In this document: positions 5,008 through 8,611 of the stretch, piece by piece
Layout: each line of letters starts with the position of its first letter
How positions within the stretch are numbered: the stretch's first letter is position 1
DNA from: ZLKRG46 sp032117915
GTDB lineage: Bacteria; Bacteroidota; Ignavibacteria; Kapaibacteriales; Kapaibacteriaceae
DNA: 8,611 bases
Direction: 5' to 3'
Assembly (NCBI GenBank): GCA_032117915.1
Contig: JAULYI010000147.1
Location: 1 to 8,611 of the forward strand
The notes under the pieces: model-generated
What the model was told of the DNA's origin: nothing
Seen by the model: the letters and a program-made list of their open reading frames with translations, nothing else
Database searches by the model: none
Translations under genes and position numbers: made by a program

Positions 5008-8000
5008 TCAGCTTGAGAGTTTCCGTTTCACTTCAATGGTCTTGTAGCCTTCAATGATGTCACCGACCTCGATGTCGTTGAACCCATTGATGCCGATACC
5101 GCACTCGTAGCCGGAGTCGACTTCGCGCACGTCATCCTTGACACGCTTCAGCGATGCAAGCGTGCCCTTGTAGATCTCGAAGCCATCACGCATCACCCGT
5201 ACCTTGTCATTCCGTGTGATCTTGCCGTTCTGCACGTAGCAGCCGGCGATCGTGCCAAGGCGGCTGATCTTGAAGACGGCGCGGATTTCGATCGAGGATG
5301 TGATCTCTTCCTTGATGTCGGGCGTGAGCAGACCTTCCAGCGCAAGCTGCACTTCGTTGATGCAGTCGTAGATGATCGAGTACAGGCGGACATCGACGGA
5401 TTCCGTCTCGGCAACCTTGCGAGCTGCCGGAGAGATGTTGACCTGGAAGCCGACGATGACGGCATCGGATGCGGCTGCCAGCATGATGTCGCTTTCCGAG
5501 ATCGCGCCGACGGACTTGTAGATGATGCGGACCTTGACCTCGGCGGTCGAGAGCTTGAGCAGCGAATCCGACAGGGCTTCGACCGAACCACTCACGTCGG
5601 CCTTCACGATCAACGCCAGTTCCTTGACACCACCCGCAGAGATCTGCGCCGAGATGTCGTCCAGCGTCATATGACGCATACCGCGGAACTGCTGTTCGCG
5701 ACGAAGCTGCTGGCGGCGTGTGGCCACTTCGCGTGCCTCGGCATCGGTCTCCATCTCCATCAGGATATCACCGGCATTCGGCAATCCGTCAAAGCCGGTC
5801 ACCTGCACCGGCATCGACGGTCCGGCCGCGTCAACGCGGTTCCCTCGTTCGTCGAACATGGCACGAACGCGTCCGGCAAACTGTCCGCACACGAAGATGT
5901 CGCCCACGTCGAGCGTACCCTTCTGGACCATGACGGTGACGACGTTACCGCGTCCCTTGTCCACGTGAGCTTCAATTACCGTACCGCGAGCCGTACGCTC
6001 GAAGTTGGCCTTCAGATCCATGAGATCGGCTTCCAGCAGGATCTTCTCGAGCAGCTGCTCGACACCCTGACCGGATTTTGCCGAGATCTCGGCTACCTGA
6101 TACTTACCGCCCCAGTCTTCGACCAGTACATTGTGGTCTGCCAGCTGCTGGCGAATCCGGTCCGGATTGGCATCAGGTCTGTCGACCTTATTGATCGCCA
6201 CGACGATCGGCGAATTGGCCGCCTGTGCGTGACTGATAGCTTCGATCGTCTGGGGCATCACCGAGTCATCGGCAGCAACAACCAGAACAACAATGTCTGT
6301 TACCTGTGCACCGCGTGCACGCATGGCCGTAAAGGCCTCGTGACCCGGCGTATCAAGGAAGGCAATGGATCGGCCGCTGGGCAGTTCCACGCGATAGGCA
6401 CCGATGTGCTGCGTGATACCGCCGGCCTCGCCGGCCACCACGTTTGCATTGCGGATATAGTCAAGCAGCGACGTCTTACCGTGGTCAACGTGACCCATGA
6501 TCGTCACGATCGGCGGACGTGTCTCGAGGGTTTCCGGTTCATCCTCGATCTCCTCGACATCCTGTGATGACTGCTCGTCAAGGAATTCAACCGAGAAACC
6601 ATAGTCGCCGGCGATCAGCGTGATCGTATCGCGATCAAGACGCTGATTGATGGACACCATCAGACCCAGGCCCATACACTTCAGGACGATGTCTCCCGCA
6701 GATACGTTCATCATGTTGCCCAGGTCACCGGTCGTCACAAACTCAGACAGGCGCAGCGTCGTTGACTCGCGTGCCAGCTCTTCCTTACGGAAGGCCTCGC
6801 GCGTTTCGCGCTCCAAGCGGCGTCGCATGCGGGCCTTTGCCTTGCTGGAACCGGCAGCGGAATCCTCCATACCGGCCAGCGTCGCCCTGATGGCGCGCTC
6901 TACGTCGCTGTCGGAGAACTGCTCCTTCAGTCCCTTTGCGCCCTTGCGCTTCTTCTTGTCATCCTTCTTCGGGAATCCCGGCTTCTTGGATCCGGCAGGG
7001 GGCGCCGGTGGACCAAAGCGGTTGACCGCCGGGCCGGCATTGGCGCCGATCGACAGCGGTGAACGCCCTGCGCGACCGCCCTGCTGGCCGGACTCGTTGA
7101 GTGGACGTCCGCCCGTTGGTGCGGGTTGGCGCTCACGCTTCGGCTTGGGCTGGAACTTTGGTGCCAGGTCGATCTTGCCGACAACCGTAAGGCCCTTGAG
7201 CTTCGTGGTGTCGCCTGTCTTGTATTCGACCTCGACAACGCGCTTACGCTTCTTCTTTTCGCCGGTACCATCATCCGCAGCTTCGCCTTCGGCGGCTTCT
7301 TCAGCGGCTGGTGCTGCTGGTGCGGCCGGAGGTACGGCAGCTGCAGGGGCAGCGGCAGGCTGTGCGGGTTCGGCCTTCTTGAAGGGGGCCGGTGGCTGAC
7401 CCTTCTTGCCCTTGGCAGGATCCGACACCGGAGGCTCTGCGATCTTCTTGATCGCTGCAAGGTCGATGACCGTGCCAACCTGCGGCGTCGCCTCGGCCAC
7501 TGGCTCGGGTTGCACCTGCTCGGGAGCAGGCTCGGCCGCAACAACGGGCTCGGCCGTTGCTGCAATGGGTTCTGGCTCTGGGGCTACTTCTGCGGGAGTC
7601 GCTGGCTCGGCTACTTCCGCCTGAACAGGCTCGGCAACCACAGGTGCTTCAACGGCAGGTTGCTCCGGCGCAGCCGCCGGACGGGCAACGTCAGGCTCTG
7701 CAAGACGTGCTTCGATAACGGCCTCTCGCTCCTGCTGCTCAGCAATGGAGTCGATAGACACAGTCCCGCCGTGCTCGAGAGCAGTCTTGCGCGCTGCGCG
7801 CTGCTTCTCGACCTTTTCACGCTGCTTCTCAGCAACCTTCAGTTCCTTGGAAAACTTTTCGTGGACAACGTCCACCATCTCGTCCGTCAGAACCGTCGTC
7901 GCCTTATTCTCGATCTTGAATCCCTTGGAAGCAAGGTATTCCACGATCGCATCACGACCAATGTTGATCTGACTTGCGAGCTTGAAAAGTTTATTTCCTG

Positions 8001-8013
8001 CTGAACCTGACAT
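5008..8013 (-). CDS. infB: Translation initiation factor IF-2
   Basis: IF-2 is the GTPase that brings fMet-tRNA to the 30S P site and promotes 50S joining. The product is 1001 aa, as in long FCB-type IF-2s. Order: N-terminal IF2N-type helical domain (about 8-35, LFKLASQINIGRDAIVEYLASKGF), charged coiled-coil-like stretch (about 52-80), disordered Ala/Pro/Glu linker (about 100-245), Lys-rich patches (252-258, 349-360), a VGKIDL motif (278-283), a second conserved helical block (about 418-480), then the G domain (about 500-665). G motifs are G1 GHVDHGKT (507-514), G2 GGITQHIGA (531-539), G3 DTPGHE (554-559), G4 NKVD (608-611) and G5 SAKSG (644-648). Domains II, III and the fMet-tRNA-binding C-terminus follow (about 670-1001). 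The ATG at 8013 has a close AGGAA (8020-8016) and a typical N-terminus. It follows nusA by 58 bases. Confidence 0.97.
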   Translation of the reverse strand: MSGSAGNKLFKLASQINIGRDAIVEYLASKGFKIENKATTVLTDEMVDVVHEKFSKELKVAEKQREKVEKQRAARKTALEHGGTVSIDSIAEQQEREAVIEARLAEPDVARPAAAPEQPAVEAPVVAEPVQAEVAEPATPAEVAPEPEPIAATAEPVVAAEPAPEQVQPEPVAEATPQVGTVIDLAAIKKIAEPPVSDPAKGKKGQPPAPFKKAEPAQPAAAPAAAVPPAAPAAPAAEEAAEGEAADDGTGEKKKRKRVVEVEYKTGDTTKLKGLTVVGKIDLAPKFQPKPKRERQPAPTGGRPLNESGQQGGRAGRSPLSIGANAGPAVNRFGPPAPPAGSKKPGFPKKDDKKKRKGAKGLKEQFSDSDVERAIRATLAGMEDSAAGSSKAKARMRRRLERETREAFRKEELARESTTLRLSEFVTTGDLGNMMNVSAGDIVLKCMGLGLMVSINQRLDRDTITLIAGDYGFSVEFLDEQSSQDVEEIEDEPETLETRPPIVTIMGHVDHGKTSLLDYIRNANVVAGEAGGITQHIGAYRVELPSGRSIAFLDTPGHEAFTAMRARGAQVTDIVVLVVAADDSVMPQTIEAISHAQAANSPIVVAINKVDRPDANPDRIRQQLADHNVLVEDWGGKYQVAEISAKSGQGVEQLLEKILLEADLMDLKANFERTARGTVIEAHVDKGRGNVVTVMVQKGTLDVGDIFVCGQFAGRVRAMFDERGNRVDAAGPSMPVQVTGFDGLPNAGDILMEMETDAEAREVATRRQQLRREQQFRGMRHMTLDDISAQISAGGVKELALIVKADVSGSVEALSDSLLKLSTAEVKVRIIYKSVGAISESDIMLAAASDAVIVGFQVNISPAARKVAETESVDVRLYSIIYDCINEVQLALEGLLTPDIKEEITSSIEIRAVFKISRLGTIAGCYVQNGKITRNDKVRVMRDGFEIYKGTLASLKRVKDDVREVDSGYECGIGINGFNDIEVGDIIEGYKTIEVKRKLSS

Positions 8014-8038
8014 AGTTCCTTTCTTGTCACGTTATGCC

Positions 8039-8059
8039 ACGTCGTGCGCTTCACGACGT
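8039..8059 (-). promoter_or_regulatory. Perfect hairpin in the nusA-infB spacer
   Basis: On the minus strand ACGTCGTG (8059-8052) and CACGACGT (8046-8039) form a perfect 8-bp stem around the five-base loop AAGCG. It occupies the middle of the 58-base spacer between the nusA TAA and the infB ATG, ending 25 bases before the ATG. No U tract follows, so it is not an intrinsic terminator. It may be an mRNA processing or stability element, or a leader structure for infB; function is not shown. Confidence 0.6.
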
Positions 8060-8071
8060 CCACAACCATGA

Positions 8072-8611
8072 TTATCCTTCTTCACCTTCGGCAGTGCCTT
8101 CGTCTGCCACTTCTTCGCTGGCCTCCGCACCCTCTACCTCATCTTGCTCGTAGACCTCAGGTGTGTCCTCAGCATACGACTCGGCAATGTCATCATCTTC
8201 CGCCGACGCCTCTTCGGCAACGCTCGGTTCTGCAGCGGCTGCTTCCTCCAGATCGCGCACGTAGCGTGGATCCTCACGCTCCTCGAATTCATCAAGGATG
8301 ATGCCGCGCATCTCAAGGATCTTCTCAAGTGATGCCAGCGACAGCAGCTGATTCGCATCTGCCTCAAGGAATTCGCGTGCAGTATCGATGCCGGCATTGA
8401 TAAGGCCGTCATAGAGGTCGCGTCCAAGTTCCTTGCGGAACTCGATGAGCTCGATATCCTCTGCACCTTCCTTCACAAGCGTGAGCGAGAAGCCCGTCAG
8501 CTTGGATGCAAGGCGAACGTTCTGACCGTTCTTGCCGATGGCAAGCGAGACCTGATCATCGGGTACCACAACCGTCGCAGAATGTCCGTCTTCGGCAATC
8601 TGCACGTCACG
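8072..8611 (-). CDS. nusA: Transcription termination/antitermination factor NusA, C-terminal part
   Basis: NusA binds RNA polymerase and nascent RNA and modulates pausing, termination and antitermination. Only the last 179 codons are in the window; the gene enters from the 8611 edge, so the start is not visible and GTG at 8605 is just an internal Val. The visible part begins in the last KH domain, with VVVPDDQVSLAIGKNGQNVR (14-33 of the visible part, GKNG loop at 26-29) followed by LASKLTG. A helical segment follows (about 50-105: FRKELGRDLYDGLINAGIDTAREFLEA and LASLEKILEMRG), resembling the acidic-repeat-like helical domain seen after the KH pair. The end is a Glu/Asp/Ala-rich disordered tail (about 112-179). 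Position directly before infB supports the call. Confidence 0.95.
   Translation of the reverse strand, partial: RDVQIAEDGHSATVVVPDDQVSLAIGKNGQNVRLASKLTGFSLTLVKEGAEDIELIEFRKELGRDLYDGLINAGIDTAREFLEADANQLLSLASLEKILEMRGIILDEFEEREDPRYVRDLEEAAAAEPSVAEEASAEDDDIAESYAEDTPEVYEQDEVEGAEASEEVADEGTAEGEEG

Noticed and set aside
5671..8004. Plus-strand open frames opposite infB (5671-6567, 6647-7399, 7126-8004)
   Set aside because: They are antisense to well-conserved IF-2, have biased low-complexity translations (Arg/Leu/Gly or Ser/Ala-rich), no SD-supported starts and no family resemblance.

Overview
The window is one compact minus-strand housekeeping cluster for transcription, translation and RNA decay. 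In transcription order it reads nusA (3' end only) - infB - rbfA - truB - ribF - rpsO - pnp, the widely conserved bacterial nusA/infB operon. All seven products are recognised from conserved motifs. No mobile element, CRISPR array, tRNA or rRNA gene, defence gene or uncharacterised protein family was seen. No gene on the plus strand is supported.

The source is probably a moderately GC-rich member of the Bacteroidota/Chlorobiota (FCB) group, perhaps near Ignavibacteria or Kapabacteria. The reasons are a short TruB with no PUA domain, an IF-2 with a single IF2N-type N-terminus and a long Ala/Pro/Glu linker containing a VGKIDL motif, and NusA ending in an acidic tail. Clear Shine-Dalgarno (SD) sequences at truB, rpsO and pnp argue against typical Bacteroidia, where such sites are scarce. 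This placement is an inference from motif recall, not from a search.

Layout: positions 8072-8611 hold the NusA C-terminus. A 58-base spacer with a perfect 8-bp hairpin leads to infB (5008-8013). After that the genes are nearly contiguous: a 2-base gap to rbfA, an 11-base overlap with truB, a 4-base ATGA overlap with ribF, and 44 bases to rpsO. The order NusA (elongation), IF-2 (initiation), RbfA (30S maturation), TruB (tRNA Psi55), RibF (FMN/FAD), S15 (30S assembly) and PNPase (RNA decay) suggests co-transcription.

The main non-coding interest is the 190-base rpsO-pnp spacer (2456-2645). Read along the transcript it holds three elements. First is an 11-bp UUCG-capped hairpin just after rpsO. 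Second is a long REP-like palindrome whose arm differences become G-U wobbles only in the minus-strand RNA. Third is a hairpin followed by seven U residues that ends exactly where the pnp ribosome binding site begins. This layout suggests attenuation and/or RNase III-dependent control of pnp. Protein and coding-level oddities are a long RGG/RGD-rich tail on PNPase and two adjacent perfect palindromes inside the conserved core of truB. I do not see a wholly new biological system; the pnp leader is the best candidate for new biology.
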